From: Cristatella mucedo
Taxonomy: Eukaryota > Bryozoa > Phylactolaemata > Cristatellidae
Assembly: GCA_009760855.2 (NCBI GenBank)
Contig: WPIO01000096.1
Coordinates: forward strand, 585,001-610,000
Length of the DNA stretch: 25,000 bases
Direction: 5' to 3'
Made by a program: the position numbers and the translations under genes. The notes beneath the pieces are model-generated. The model ran no database searches. It was not told the origin of the DNA and saw nothing but the letters and a program-made list of their open reading frames with translations. How positions within the stretch are numbered: the first letter of the stretch is position 1; every line of letters begins with the position of its first letter. Shown one piece after another: positions 1 to 9,739 of the stretch.

Positions 1-1589
1 CACCTTGCAGCCACAGCAGCTGCTCCCTCTATATCCCAAGTACCCGTATCCAGGCGCAGGGACATTGTAGTGCTGGCACTGTGGCCTAATTTGCGAATGA
101 TTCATTGATCATATCTGCGGACAGCTTTTCGGCTACCGGAACGTGGAACTCAAAGGGAGATCACCTTGCAAGGATATGTCAGCACAGGAGCGTCGCAAAG
201 TATGATTAAAGCACATGTGAGCAAACGTGTAGCATATTTTATTTCTTTAATATTTTCCACATCGTTGTGTAAAGAATGTAGCCTTATGGGCTAACAGCAC
301 ATCAGCCGTTGACTAAAGAGCATGAGATCCTGTGTGTATGCTCTTTCACTTTTTCCTTTCTTCTATTTCCAGGCTCCATTCGTTTTCAGATCTTTCCCTA
401 CAACAGCGATCACACTTTACTGGTTTTCCAGCCAATCAATAAGCAAGTTAGTTGAGCTTCCGTTGCAACGATGGAAACATACGCATGTGCGTTGCTATCG
501 ATGATTGAAACTAAAAACCCTACTGGCAGAGTGGGAATGCTGCTATTCATATCTCAAGAAGAAGAGCAATGATCGTGAGGTCCGGTGATGCTAGGCACCT
601 CTTAGCAAAGCTCGTAGACAGCGTCGACTCTCGCTGACTGTCTCAAGTAGACACAGCAGCACCAAGCAGAGAAAGCTGGAAGCCTGTAATTCCTCATGCC
701 CAATAATGTACAAGCATATGCATAGCAACGTGACAAGATTGAAATTCCCATTACACTATGAAATGCATGCAGCACCGCTGGACTATGTTCCAGCTAATTA
801 TAGCCTGTATTTGTTTCTTTGTCTTACTATACGACGTGCTGCTTCCTTTAATTAGCCTTCTGTGTAAATGAATCCATAGGCAAAAAGGAGTCACTGCTGC
901 AGCGATATTAAACCATCGATGGCCGCAAATCTTATAATGCTCCCTGACCGGTTTTGTTACCAGGATCTTGACTTCCCACAGGGTATTTGGGCAAAAGTTG
1001 TAATTCGGTCACGAGCCTGACGATAGGTGATTTCCCCATTTAAAAAAGAAGCAAAGTCAACACAGCCAATGCTTAGCATACACTGACAAGATAGTTGCCA
1101 TGTATGGCAACAGAACCATCGACATGTTTTTAAAGGTATAAAAAAAGCACAAGAAAACCGTAGCCTTCTTTTGCAGCTTTTTTCCTTGCCAATTCCTAAG
1201 AGACAGCTATTTCTGCTACTCCATAATCGTTTCTTTATGAGCGGAACAGCGGAGCGGTTGCCTTCGTAACCCAGAAGAGAATTCGTAGCTCGAGTGATTT
1301 TTTCACAAACCCGATTGTTCTTAGCCAAAAACTCCCAATGCGTTTGTAATACGGAATCCCACATACGAATGTCGGTATAGAAGAAACGAATCTCTATTCA
1401 GATGCCTTACAACTTTAGGTGCAGCTGAAGCTATGACCAAGAGGTAATGATTAGCTATTTATCATGCTTGGATAAGCATGATAAAGTGAACAAGAAGGCA
1501 AGCACGACGTTTTGGTTAGTAGGACTTTAGGTAGTAGCATGTGCTGAATAATACACACTCGATGCTCAAACCTATTAATTGCGTAAGCT

Positions 1590-1590
<1 letters not shown>
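1..1590. other. Intergenic DNA, no gene recognised
   Basis: No supported gene. A 135-codon open frame on the minus strand (957-1364) has no recognisable domain and no splice-site support, so it is not called. At the left edge the minus strand offers a short open stretch beginning at an ATG near position 72 and running off the window with a possible AAG/GTG splice donor. This is too short to call. Confidence 0.5.
1458..1485. repeat. Perfect 12-bp hairpin with 4-nt loop
   Basis: The arm TTTATCATGCTT (1458-1469) is followed by the loop GGAT and then the exact reverse complement AAGCATGATAAA (1474-1485). It does not match the histone 3'-end stem-loop. No larger inverted repeat was seen around it. 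Confidence 0.8.

Positions 1591-1630
<40 letters not shown>
1591..1630. repeat. (AC)20 microsatellite
   Basis: Twenty uninterrupted AC dinucleotides. Confidence 0.98.
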
Positions 1631-1637
<7 letters not shown>

Positions 1638-1749
1638 CAAGTTCATTGGGTGCTATACAAAGTGTGGTGTAGTCTTGCTCTTAGTCACAATATGCATCAT
1701 TTCTTGACACGCGAGTGTGTGAAAGACATTCAATCGGAAAAAGCAAATA

Positions 1750-1866
1750 TTGTGAAGCGGAGGGCTTGGAGCTTGTTTTTTTGAATGTCGTCAAACCGGG
1801 TGATGATGTCACGTCCGTCGGCTGTGAGGTCCATGCTTGAGGAGCGCTGTGGCTGTAGACCCAGAC
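1750..1866 (-). pseudogene. L2-type LINE relic (copy G), C-terminal end of ORF2
   Basis: The minus-strand translation contains SAPQAW, then SPGLTTFKK. This aligns with the conserved C-terminal end of the reverse transcriptase ORF of L2 copy B in this window, which reads YAPKTWNSLP followed by PDLTTFKKNLKTHLF. The Trp and the LTTFKK block are kept, but the frame beyond LTTFKK has degraded and no intact element surrounds it. It is read as a short, old fragment of the same L2 family inserted on the minus strand. The assignment rests on about 40 aligned residues. Confidence 0.7.
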
Positions 1867-1869
1867 TTC

Positions 1870-2268
1870 CTTGGGATTCAAAACCTATTAGAATAAGGTC
1901 TCATTCTAAGCCCACTGCGCTCTGCTAGACGTATCGTATTCAGACATGCAATGCAGCGGCTCTGTTTAAGGTTTAGCCGTGCACTGAGCAGCCTTAAAAT
2001 GGTCTCGTTGTTGCATGCTCCTCAAGCCACAACTCTGCAGATTCGTCCTAGTGCCTAGTGCAGATAAATTCCTTGAAGAAGACTCTAGAAGGCTCCACTT
2101 TGGTCGGACGCAACCTGGGAACAGGCTGAACTGCTCGCACGTACAAAGCATCTTGCATTTCCAACTACTGAGACTTCCACTGCTGCTGATTTGCTAATGC
2201 TTCCACTCCTACCAATGCTGCTGCTGCTGCTGCAAAGCATTTTCGGATGCTGTTGACTTGTGCTGCTT
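1870..2268. other. Unassigned stretch with a (CTG)5 tract
   Basis: No gene or mobile element recognised. It contains a short CTG/TGC microsatellite (2218-2233). Several 60-residue frames on both strands overlap one another and look like chance. Confidence 0.5.
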
Positions 2269-2442
2269 AACAACAAAAATACCTGCTGATTTAATAGCCT
2301 GTTTGCACATCGGCAAAAGAGCCTTCAATGCTATTACCGCAGCTTGCAGCAGCAATAAAGGATTTCTAATGCATGATTCTAACCCACGACCTCGGGACCG
2401 AGGTCGTGAAAACAAACCACCATACCTAGTTTGCCATTCCGC
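2269..2442 (-). mobile_element. tRNA-derived SINE, family alpha, copy 1 (diverged)
   Basis: On the minus strand this runs from a tRNA-like head (near 2442) to a T-rich tail (near 2270). It aligns along its length with the copy at 18902-19078: both have a TGGCA-type A box, a perfect inverted repeat CACGACCTCGG/CCGAGGTCGTG, a B-box position, then a shared tail containing AATAAAGG, AGAGCC and ACAGCC motifs read on the plus strand. The B box here is mutated (GGTTAGAATC). It is an old copy, unlikely to be transcribed by Pol III. Confidence 0.75.
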
Positions 2443-2654
2443 ATGCTATTATCTCTCCGTCGTATATGTTGCTTACCATGTTCGTGGACCATCGCAGCCC
2501 AAGAATGGTTTCGACTTCCGACGTGTTTAGTCACCATCGCTGGCTGTCCAGACAGTTTTGCTGTCGGGTAAGGCGTCCATATCTTAGGCTGCAGGCTTGT
2601 TGGCCCTCTTCAGCCGCTTTTTGGCGGTTATTGCAGCGACACGCGAGGAGGGAA

Positions 2655-3082
2655 TTATCTCGGAGATCCTGCATCCTTCGGCTTTCTTGCTGCCAGCAGC
2701 TTCTCTTCCATTCTCTTAACGATGGATTTCCTCAGGGCCACCAGCTCAGATGAAAATTTTGCCTTCAGCGCCTGCGCCTGTGCACAGAGAGAACAACGTG
2801 CACGCACCAAACAGCTAGTCCGCGCCCTCCTAGAATGGCGTCTACCTTTCGGAGAATAGGGCTGGGGCCGCTGGTCACAAAGTCGAGTGATGCAAAACAG
2901 ACGACTGGTAGTGCAGTTTAACACACCTTAAAAGATATTTTAAAGAATTCGTGCGTCGCTACAGCCTGAAGATCATTCAAGTATGGATTATCTGCATGGA
3001 TTTTTCGATAGTACTTGCTGACTGTTTCCAGTTCTGATTCTAAGATTAATTTCTTAGTAGCAGCCGTATTTTTCTCTGGCAT
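2655..3082 (-). CDS. Two-exon gene for a 92-residue unrecognised helical protein
   Basis: Exon 1 (3082-2927) opens with ATG and encodes 52 residues beginning MPEKNTAATKK. It ends ...FKISFK at a strong donor, AAG|GTGTGT. The 149-nt intron (2926-2778) closes with a pyrimidine-rich acceptor, TTGTTCTCTCTGTGCACAG. Exon 2 (2777-2655) adds 40 residues starting AQALKAKF and stops at TAA. Donor and acceptor are both phase 0 and the frame stays open, which chance would rarely give. The protein is Lys/Glu-rich and predicted alpha-helical, with no signal peptide or membrane segment. An in-frame upstream ATG at 3136 exists, but an acceptor-like TGTTGCAG lies between the two, so the inner ATG was preferred. 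I do not recognise the family. More exons may exist on either side, and no AATAAA was found just downstream on the minus strand. Confidence 0.65.
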
Positions 3083-3389
3083 TTTCAGCTGAGCAGCTGA
3101 CCTGCAACAGGCATATGACCGAGGCGGTGCGTGCATGCACGAATGCAGGCATGGTTAGAGGCTCGGCAGCAGAGGGATCCGCTTGCATGGGATGAACACT
3201 GCTAAGAAAAATTGTAACGCCGAGGGCTCGGCGTAGTAGGAGTAACCTGTAGGTATAGTATACCTGTATGTATATACCTGGAGTAGGTGTAACCTCTACC
3301 GCCTAATGCCGTTCGGTTTACGAACAACAAGCAGGCCGCCGTGAAACGAGTGTTTTCGGCGCTGACCTACTTACCTACCGTTACCAAAG

Positions 3390-3790
3390 GGGGTCGTGAG
3401 TCCGAGGCGTGAATTAGAAAGAGACACGCGAATAGTGGACTGCACTGAGCTTTATTCGCGAGCGCATTATGTCACTGCACGTCTAGCACAGTTTCATCTC
3501 CACACTCCTCGCAGGCTCTCAACAGCACAGGCACTCTTGCTGGGAAAATACGTCCTCTTACTTAGGCTACCTACTTCTATCGTGGGGAATGACCCAAATA
3601 GACGTCCATCGAATCCACCTGGCGCTGCCCCGTTGTGTCCCGTCAATCGCCGGCGAACCGGCCGCCCTCCTCCATCGCTTTTAGAGAAACGAGTGCGGCA
3701 ACTTTCGGCGACGGCATCGAAACGAAGCAGAAGAGGAAGCCTGAGCCGAACGAAAGACCCGGACCGAGCGTCACAGTACTTTTAAATACC
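3390..3790 (-). promoter_or_regulatory. Candidate promoter or LTR-like segment upstream of the two-exon gene
   Basis: Read on the minus strand: a TATA-like TATTTAAAAG (3788-3778), then CpG-rich sequence, then GCGAATAAAGCTC (about 3460-3448), and lastly a CCCCCTTTGGTAACGG stretch (about 3390). TATA followed by a polyadenylation signal some 320 bp later and a TGGT-type motif resembles the order in an LTR and its primer binding site. No second LTR, gag or pol was found. The simpler reading is the core promoter and 5' UTR of the gene at 2655-3082. Confidence 0.25.
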
Positions 3791-3962
3791 TAGCCGAGAC
3801 AATAGGGCGAGAGCTTCATGGTATTGGACCAGCACCACGGGCCATTTCGGCTAGGAGTTCATACATTCGCTCGACCACCGGATGGGCAACTCGCTCAGCT
3901 CGAATGCTGAAATGGAAGGTTCCGGATGGTTCCTTTTGGACAGAGTTACGACTTAGTCTGGC

Positions 3963-4003
3963 CTCGATCATCGATCATCGATCAGCCCTCGATCGTCGAT
4001 CGG
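3963..4003. repeat. Short CGATCAT-type tandem repeat
   Basis: Three head-to-tail ATCGATC-type units, followed by two further variants (CGATCG, GTCGATCGG). Confidence 0.7.
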
Positions 4004-4156
4004 CCGCTCCCGCGGGTAGCAGATCAATTCTAACGGCCGAATCGCCATCGCTGGTTCAAGAGCTCACTTCCTGGCTCGCTCTTGAGCTTCTGCTCTCTCA
4101 CCACAGTCTTGCTTCTCTCCGGCTCACTGCTGGCTTACTTAAGCTTCTTGCTGCCC

Positions 4157-4177
4157 GGACCATAACTACTATGGTCC
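4157..4177. repeat. 8-bp hairpin just upstream of L2 copy A
   Basis: GGACCATA, loop ACTAC, TATGGTCC. Perfect stem; function unknown. Confidence 0.6.
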
Positions 4178-4299
4178 ACATCGAGTCATGCTACTCCGCA
4201 CTGATCAAAGCATGCTTCCCACAAAATTCATTCTGGCTTGTTTCTGCTAATGCCCTTCTTATTACAGTGGGCTGCCTATGCATCAGAATATGCCAGCTC

Positions 4300-5547
4300 T
4301 GAATGCTGTTCCCCGATTCCTGGCTGCACCTCAATGTCTACATTTAAGCAGGTCACTAGTGATCTAGTCCTGAAGTTTGTATTTCAATCAAGGAAGGCAA
4401 CAAGTCCTCTGGACCCTATTCCCACTGTCCTGCTCCTACGTTGCATTGATCGGCTGCTGCCATGCATAACTAACATCATTAATATGTCATTTGCCTCAGG
4501 TCATGTCCCAGCACCTTTCAAAAAAGCTGTAGTCAGGCCACTTCTCAAGAAATCGACACTAGACCAAGAGAACACAAGCAACTACCGCCCAGTCTCCCTT
4601 CTATTATTCCTATCAAAGACACTGGAAAGGGTCGTGGCGGACCAGCTAAACTCAGATGTCAAAGCCTCATACCTTGCTAGTAAGTTCCAGTCTGGCTTTA
4701 GAGCTAATCACTCCACAGAGTCAGCATTGCTTCGGGTATACAACGACCTACTTAGGAATGCAGACATGGGTAGAGTGTCTCTGCTTGTTTTGCTCGATCT
4801 TTCGGCAGCTTTTGATACCGTCGATCACAAAGCTCTTCTAGAGCGCCTCTCATCTCGCCTGGGCATCACTGGCACTGCTCTGCAATGGTTCAGCTCCTAT
4901 CTCAGTTGCAGACTCTAGAGTATTGACGTGAATGGACAAAGATCATCTGAGGTACCTCTGAAATATGGGGTACCTCAGGGCTCCGTGCTAGGTCCGGTTC
5001 TTTTCACGGTTTATACTCTCCCTCCTGCTGATGTGATTGCCAAGCACAGTCTAGGCTTTCACTTCTATGCAGATGTCACTCAATTGTACCTTTGTTTTGA
5101 TCCCTCCCAACCTTCGAGCACCTCAAATTCACTCAACTCCTTTGCTGCATGTATTGATGACATCCGCACATGGATGGCAGCAAATTTTCTAAAACTAAAT
5201 GACGATAAAACTAACTTACTAGTTATGGGCAAACCCAGTGGGATTCACAAATTAAAAGGGCTGAAACTCAAAATTGGCTCTGCCAGCACATCTCCAGTTG
5301 AATCAGCTCGAAATCTAGGTGTCATATTCCAAAGCGACCTCTCGTTAGACGACCATATCAGCTCCACAGTCAAATCTGTCTATTTTCAGCTTCATAACAT
5401 TGCTAAAATTCGGGTTTGTTTAGATAAGGATACCACATCTAAGTTGGTCCATGCATTCGTGACATCCCGTCTCGACTAATGCAACTCACTGCTCGCTGGT
5501 CTACCGTCATGTGCGATCAGGCGATTGCAGCTGGTGCAGAACTGGCG
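4300..5547 (+). pseudogene. L2-type LINE copy A: reverse transcriptase pseudogene, truncated at both ends
   Basis: A single reading frame encodes the reverse transcriptase of an L2-clade non-LTR retrotransposon. Visible features are FKQVTSDLVL then PLDPIPTVLL near the N-terminus, VVRPLLKKSTLD, FQSGFRANHSTES, motif A LLDLSAAFDTVDH, motif B YGVPQGSVLGP, and motif C YADV. The catalytic YADD has become YADV, losing one metal-binding Asp. Two nonsense codons interrupt the frame: TAG at 4916-4918 (copy B has CAG, Gln) and TAA at 5477-5479 (copy B has TTC, Phe). The frame resumes after both. Homology to copy B stops abruptly at about 5547 within the C-terminal region, and no endonuclease is seen upstream of about 4300. 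Loss of the 3' end is not the usual LINE truncation and suggests a later deletion or rearrangement. From about 4740 onward it is very close to copy B. Confidence 0.93.
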
Positions 5548-7085
5548 TTTAACCTAAATGCTTGCACTACGATTGCCGAAGGATATGCATATCAGTCAGT
5601 GACTCTTTGATGCAATGATGGAAAGCTGTGTACTGAAAGGGAAAGCTTTCACACTTTAAAATGCCCCATTTCTGGCCGGCAGTTTTTATCCTTGGCAAGT
5701 GTAAAACGATGACTGAAAGGGGGCAAGAATGGATCCGTTGGAAATGCTGCGTTAGAGTGTGGAACTATAAGAAACTCTACCCGTGTCCGCAAAGAAACTG
5801 TCAAACTTCTTTAGCAGCGACGCGGGACAGAAACGAGCGACCATAGAAAGAGCAAAGAGCAAAGAGCAAGCTGCTGTTCTTACACTTTGACCGAATCTGC
5901 TTTCAGCTTCCGTTTCGTCTTTTGTGTCTTCTCCGTTAGTTCGCTAACGACGGCTTTCTTTGAATCTCCGACTTCTTTCCTGAAAAATGTATCAAAGAAT
6001 GCAGCATAGAAATGAAAGCGGCGGACACTCGAGCACAGCAAGCCTACCCTGGCCTCTCGTTAGTTCAATACCCTCTAGGCTCTTATATTCTCTCATTGCT
6101 AGCTTTCACCGTCCGCTTGGCAGAAGCTTTATTTTCTTCCCTTTGAAAACTTTAGGAACACGAAGCAAACGTCAGACATTAGACGTTTCCTCAAACCGTA
6201 GTCTTGACCATGAGCCAAGTTCCGAGGTCAACCTATGGTGTAAATTTCCTTTAGTTTGCCTTTCGGCGTTCTTGGCTAATGTCGGTCAGTCACCGTCGCA
6301 ACTCTTAGGCGCATTATCGCAGCTTTTTTTCTACCATTCAAACTCAATAAGCATGTGACTGAAGATCAGAGAGACGTCGAAAGGACTCGAATAAAGTGCC
6401 AAAGGATCTCGAGATACCCGGTGCCTGAAACTGCGTCTCCTTTCTTCGAATTCTTTTTAGCTGCTGTTGCGTCGGGTTTACTCTCATGATAAGTGTCCCT
6501 GTTCATTTTGCTTCTGGAAGAAATATATTCATATCACCTATGGAAACTGTTGCGATATATCGCGACACGGACGTAATTTAAGCAAACAGGGCGATTCAAA
6601 AGCCATTTGGTAGCTTGCAAAGGCCGCCTCATACGCAGAGGAGGTCGTATGAGTTACTTAGCTGCTTCACCGACGGTTTGTTATTGCTGCGTTAAGCGAA
6701 TTACATGAACGAATAAAGTCTAAAGTGACCTTCTCTAATAGAAGCTAAGCAAATAGCCTTAAATCCACAGCATACAGCCAAGTAGATCTACGTATATTAT
6801 ATTACCCGTTAGTTATAAATAATTAACGATCTAGATCACTCTCGCTGTTTTTTAAATACTGAGCCACACGCGATCAATCAGTCTTTTACATAGTTCGAAG
6901 TCATAATGTCATCCAAAACGTCGCTGAACTTGCACTTTTCTTCAAAAAATTCTTGCGCGAAGGAAAATTTAGACTCGTTAAGGCTGTCTCGAGATTTCAG
7001 CTGCGTAAGCGCCAACGTGACATTTGCAATCCTATCTGTGAAATCCACGCCATCGCCCGCTAACCGCTTTGGCTAAGTCGGCTGC
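5548..7085. other. Unassigned stretch; possible diverged relative of the 205-bp tandem unit
   Basis: No gene could be supported. A 123-codon ATG-initiated frame (5987-6358, plus) has no recognisable domain and biased Ser/Leu composition. At about 5895-5960 the order TCAGCTTCCGTTTCGTCTT, then GTTAG and TAACGA, echoes the tandem unit at 7110-7785 and may be an outlying degenerate copy. A small hairpin CTCATACG/CGTATGAG lies at 6628-6653. Confidence 0.35.
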
Positions 7086-7109
7086 TTGATTTCAAGTCAG
7101 CCATTTGCA

Positions 7110-7785
7110 CAAGTGTGCAAACGAGGACTGTACTCGTGTACCCACTATCAGCAACTGCAGCATAGTCACGCGTGCAGTCAGAGTTCAGAGTGCAGTCGTG
7201 TTCTCTTACGATTTCTTTGCCATTGCTCTTTTCCTTTGCTTAGGTATCACGTCTTCAGGTTTATCATCAGCGCTGTAACGATCGAACAAAGACGCATGAG
7301 AAGGCCGCGTTAAACATGTGCAAGACATCATAAACAGATACCTTACTCGGGCACCAACGGTCAGCGGCTACAGCGAAATCGCAAGTGAAGGAAGAGAAAC
7401 GTATGGCGCTCTCTTACGGTCTCTTTCTCGATGCTCTCTTCCTCAGCGTACGCTTAACGTCTTCAGTTTTGCCATCAGCCCTGTAACGATCGAACGAGAA
7501 CACTTTAGAAGGCCGTGAAACTTGTGGAAAACATCATACACAGATACTTTACTTGTGTACCGGCGGTCAGCAGCTACAGCAAAATCGCAGGCAAGAAAAA
7601 CGTATAGCGCCATCTTACGGTCTCTTTCTCGGTGGCCTCTTTCTCAGCTTACGCTTCACGTCTTCCGTTTTTTCATTAGCTCTGTATCGATTGAACAAGA
7701 AACCTTTAGAAGGCCGTAAAACGTGCGCCAAACATTATGCACTGGGACTCTACTCGTGCTCCCATGCTCAGCAGCGGCCGCAAAG
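7110..7785 (+). repeat. Tandem array of about 205-bp units, left part (3.3 units)
   Basis: Each unit carries the same landmarks in order: a TACTCGTG/ACTTGTGTAC segment, CAGC-rich sequence, CTTACGGTCTCTTTCT, ACGTCTTC, CTGTAACGATCGAAC and AGAAGGCCG. The CTGTAACG landmark starts at 7273, 7481 and 7682 (as CTGTATCG), giving periods of 208 and 201 bp. A fourth unit begins near 7720 and is interrupted by L2 copy B after position 7785. Each unit holds a short open frame ending in FRRP-stop or a variant, but these lack consistent ATG starts. No similarity to a known repeat family can be stated from memory. Confidence 0.85.
7780..7785 (+). repeat. Left target-site duplication of L2 copy B (GCAAAG)
   Basis: GCAAAG lies exactly where the tandem unit breaks off and L2 homology begins. 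The same hexamer reappears at 9553-9558 where the tandem unit resumes. Confidence 0.75.
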
Positions 7786-9324
7786 AAGACCATAACTCCT
7801 TTGGACCCTATTCCCACTGTCCTACTCCAAAGTTGCATTTATCTGTTACTGCCATGCGTAACTAACATCAATAATATGTCATTAGCCTCAGGTCATGTTC
7901 CAGCACCTTTAAATAAAGCTGTTGTCAGGCCACTTCTCAAGAAAGCGACAGTAGACCAAGAGAACTTGAATAACCACCGCCCAGTCGCCCTTCTACCATT
8001 CCTATCAAAGACACTGGAAAGGGTCGTGGCGGACCAGCCGAACTCATATATCGAAACCTCACACCTTGCTAGTAAGTTTCTGTCTGGCTTTAGAGCTAAT
8101 AACTCCATAGAGTCAGCATTGCTTCGGGTATACAACGACCTACTTAGGAATGCAGACATGGGTAGAGTGTCTCTGCTTGTTTTGCTTGATCTTTCGGCAG
8201 CTTTTGATACCATCGATCACAAAGCTCTTCTAGAGCGCCTCTCATCTCGCCTGGGCATCACTGGCACTGCTCTGCAGTGGTTCAGGTCCTATCTCAGTGG
8301 GAGACTCCAGAATATTGACATGAATGGACAAAGATCATCAGAGGTACCTCTGAAATATGGGGTACCTCAGGGCTCCGTGTTAGGTCTGGCAAGTCTCATG
8401 GTTTATACTCTCCCTCTTGCTGATATGATTGCCAAGCACAATCTAGGCTATCACTTCTATGCGGATGACACTCAGTTGTACCTTTGCTTTGATCCCCACC
8501 AGCCTTTGAGCACCTCGAATTCATTCAACTCACTTGCTGCATGTATTGATGACATCCGCACATGGATGGCAGCAAATTTTCTAAAACTAAATGACGATAA
8601 AACTAACTTACTAGTTATGCGCAAACCCAGTGGGATTCACAAATTAAAAAGGCTGAAACTCAAAATTGGCTCTGCCAGCATATCTCCAGTTGAATCAGCT
8701 CGAAATCTAGGTGTCATATTCCAAAGCAACCTCTCGTTAGACGACCATATCAGCTCCACAGTCAAATCTGCCTATTTTCAGCTTCATAACATTGCTAAAA
8801 TTTGGGCTTGTTTAGATAAGGATACCACGTCTAAGTTGGTCCATGCATTCGTGACATCCCGTCTCGACTTCTGCAACTCACTCCTCGCTGGCCTACCGTC
8901 ATATGCGATCAGGCGATTGCACCTGGTGAAAAACTCCGCAGCTAGGCTTGTCCGTCGTGATCGTCGAAGTTGCCACATTACTCCACTTCTCGCCGACCTG
9001 CACTGGCTACCAGTCAAGCAGCAACGGATTGACTTCAAGGTTTTGTCGCTCACTTTTAGGTCACTTCATTCTATGGCTCCAGCATATCTCTCAGATATAC
9101 TACCCCATCAGGCCAAGCATCGTACCACCCGCTTTTCACAATCCAACAGTCTACAAGTACCCCGTACAAACCTCAAATCCTTTGGAGACCGTGCATTTAG
9201 TTCGTATGCTCCCAAAACCTGGAACTCCCTCCCGACCTTGGTCAGAACATTCCCTGACCTGACCACATTTAAAAAGAACTTAAAAACACACCTATTTAGT
9301 ACAGCATTTAGTGGGTCCCTGTGA
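7786..9324 (+). CDS. L2-clade reverse transcriptase, C-terminal 512 residues, open frame
   Basis: RNA-dependent DNA polymerase of a non-LTR retrotransposon. The open frame runs from 7723, but the first 21 codons belong to the tandem repeat; LINE sequence begins at 7786 (KTITPLDPIPT). Visible features, numbered from 7723: VVRPLLKK (68-74), SGFRANNS (121-128), motif A LLDLSAAFD with D156, motif B GVPQGS (213-218), and motif C YADD (246-249), all with the expected catalytic Asp residues. The C-terminal region holds the LDFCNSLLAGLP, DLHWLP and W-N-SLP / LTTFKK blocks typical of L2/CR1 ORF2, and ends at TGA 9322-9324. Motif B continues as GLASLMVYT where copy A has GPVLFTVYT. Without the N-terminal endonuclease this protein could not move itself. 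No natural start codon or promoter is apparent. Confidence 0.9.
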   Translation, partial: KTITPLDPIPTVLLQSCIYLLLPCVTNINNMSLASGHVPAPLNKAVVRPLLKKATVDQENLNNHRPVALLPFLSKTLERVVADQPNSYIETSHLASKFLSGFRANNSIESALLRVYNDLLRNADMGRVSLLVLLDLSAAFDTIDHKALLERLSSRLGITGTALQWFRSYLSGRLQNIDMNGQRSSEVPLKYGVPQGSVLGLASLMVYTLPLADMIAKHNLGYHFYADDTQLYLCFDPHQPLSTSNSFNSLAACIDDIRTWMAANFLKLNDDKTNLLVMRKPSGIHKLKRLKLKIGSASISPVESARNLGVIFQSNLSLDDHISSTVKSAYFQLHNIAKIWACLDKDTTSKLVHAFVTSRLDFCNSLLAGLPSYAIRRLHLVKNSAARLVRRDRRSCHITPLLADLHWLPVKQQRIDFKVLSLTFRSLHSMAPAYLSDILPHQAKHRTTRFSQSNSLQVPRTNLKSFGDRAFSSYAPKTWNSLPTLVRTFPDLTTFKKNLKTHLFSTAFSGSL

Positions 9325-9552
9325 TTTGTCCTTGATGTGCTTATGCGTGCTGACACTGTGCATGCTGCCACTAACCACATTTGCATGCTGACCGTGTGCA
9401 TGTCACCCCTAACCATATTATTCATTTTGTTTGTTTTTCAAGCATGATTTTACTTACCATTCAATTGCATTTCCCTTTGTAGCAAATTTAAAGCGCCTAG
9501 TGAGAGATTAAGTTCTCTGACTTCAAGTGCATCATTATTATTATTATTGTTA
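7786..9552 (+). mobile_element. L2-type LINE copy B, 5'-truncated insertion with 3' end and (ATT)n tail
   Basis: The insertion begins inside the reverse transcriptase ORF and so lacks the endonuclease and any ORF1. It carries the rest of the ORF, about 170 bp of 3' UTR, the conserved end AAAGCGCCTAGTGAGAGATT, and an (ATT)n-type tail (about 9530-9550). It is flanked by the 6-bp duplication GCAAAG and splits one unit of the 205-bp array: removing it and one duplication restores a unit of about 204 bp. The 5' truncation, short repeat tail and target duplication all fit target-primed reverse transcription. Confidence 0.92.
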
Positions 9553-9735
9553 GCAAAGTCGCATGTCAGGTCTGAGCAGCCTATAGCGATCTCTTACGGC
9601 TTCTTTGTCATTGCTTTCTTTCTCTGCTTAGGCTTGAGGTATTCAGATTTTTCTTCAGCTCTAACGATTGACAAACGACGTAGGATTAGACCGTGAAACG
9701 TGTGCCAAATGGTGGGCTTATAACTGCTAGCCCAC
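9553..9735 (+). repeat. Tandem array of about 205-bp units, right part; includes right TSD of L2 copy B
   Basis: Starts with GCAAAG (9553-9558), the right target-site duplication. The interrupted fourth unit then resumes: GTCGCA, CTATAGCG, CTTACGGCTTCTTTGTCATT, TATTCAG, TAACGATTGAC, then GACCGTGAAACGTGTGCCAAA. A fifth unit appears to begin near 9700 and fades by about 9735. Confidence 0.8.
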
Positions 9736-9739
9736 GCAG

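Noticed and set aside
957-1364. 135-codon minus-strand frame
   Set aside because: No recognisable motif, atypical Cys/Trp/Phe-rich composition, and no splice or promoter support; this length is expected by chance in 25 kb.
3396-3785. 129-codon plus-strand frame
   Set aside because: Starts at a non-ATG codon, has no domain, and lies over GC-rich sequence whose signals point to the minus strand.
5987-6358. 123-codon plus-strand ATG frame
   Set aside because: Low-information Ser/Leu-rich translation without domain; no supporting signals.
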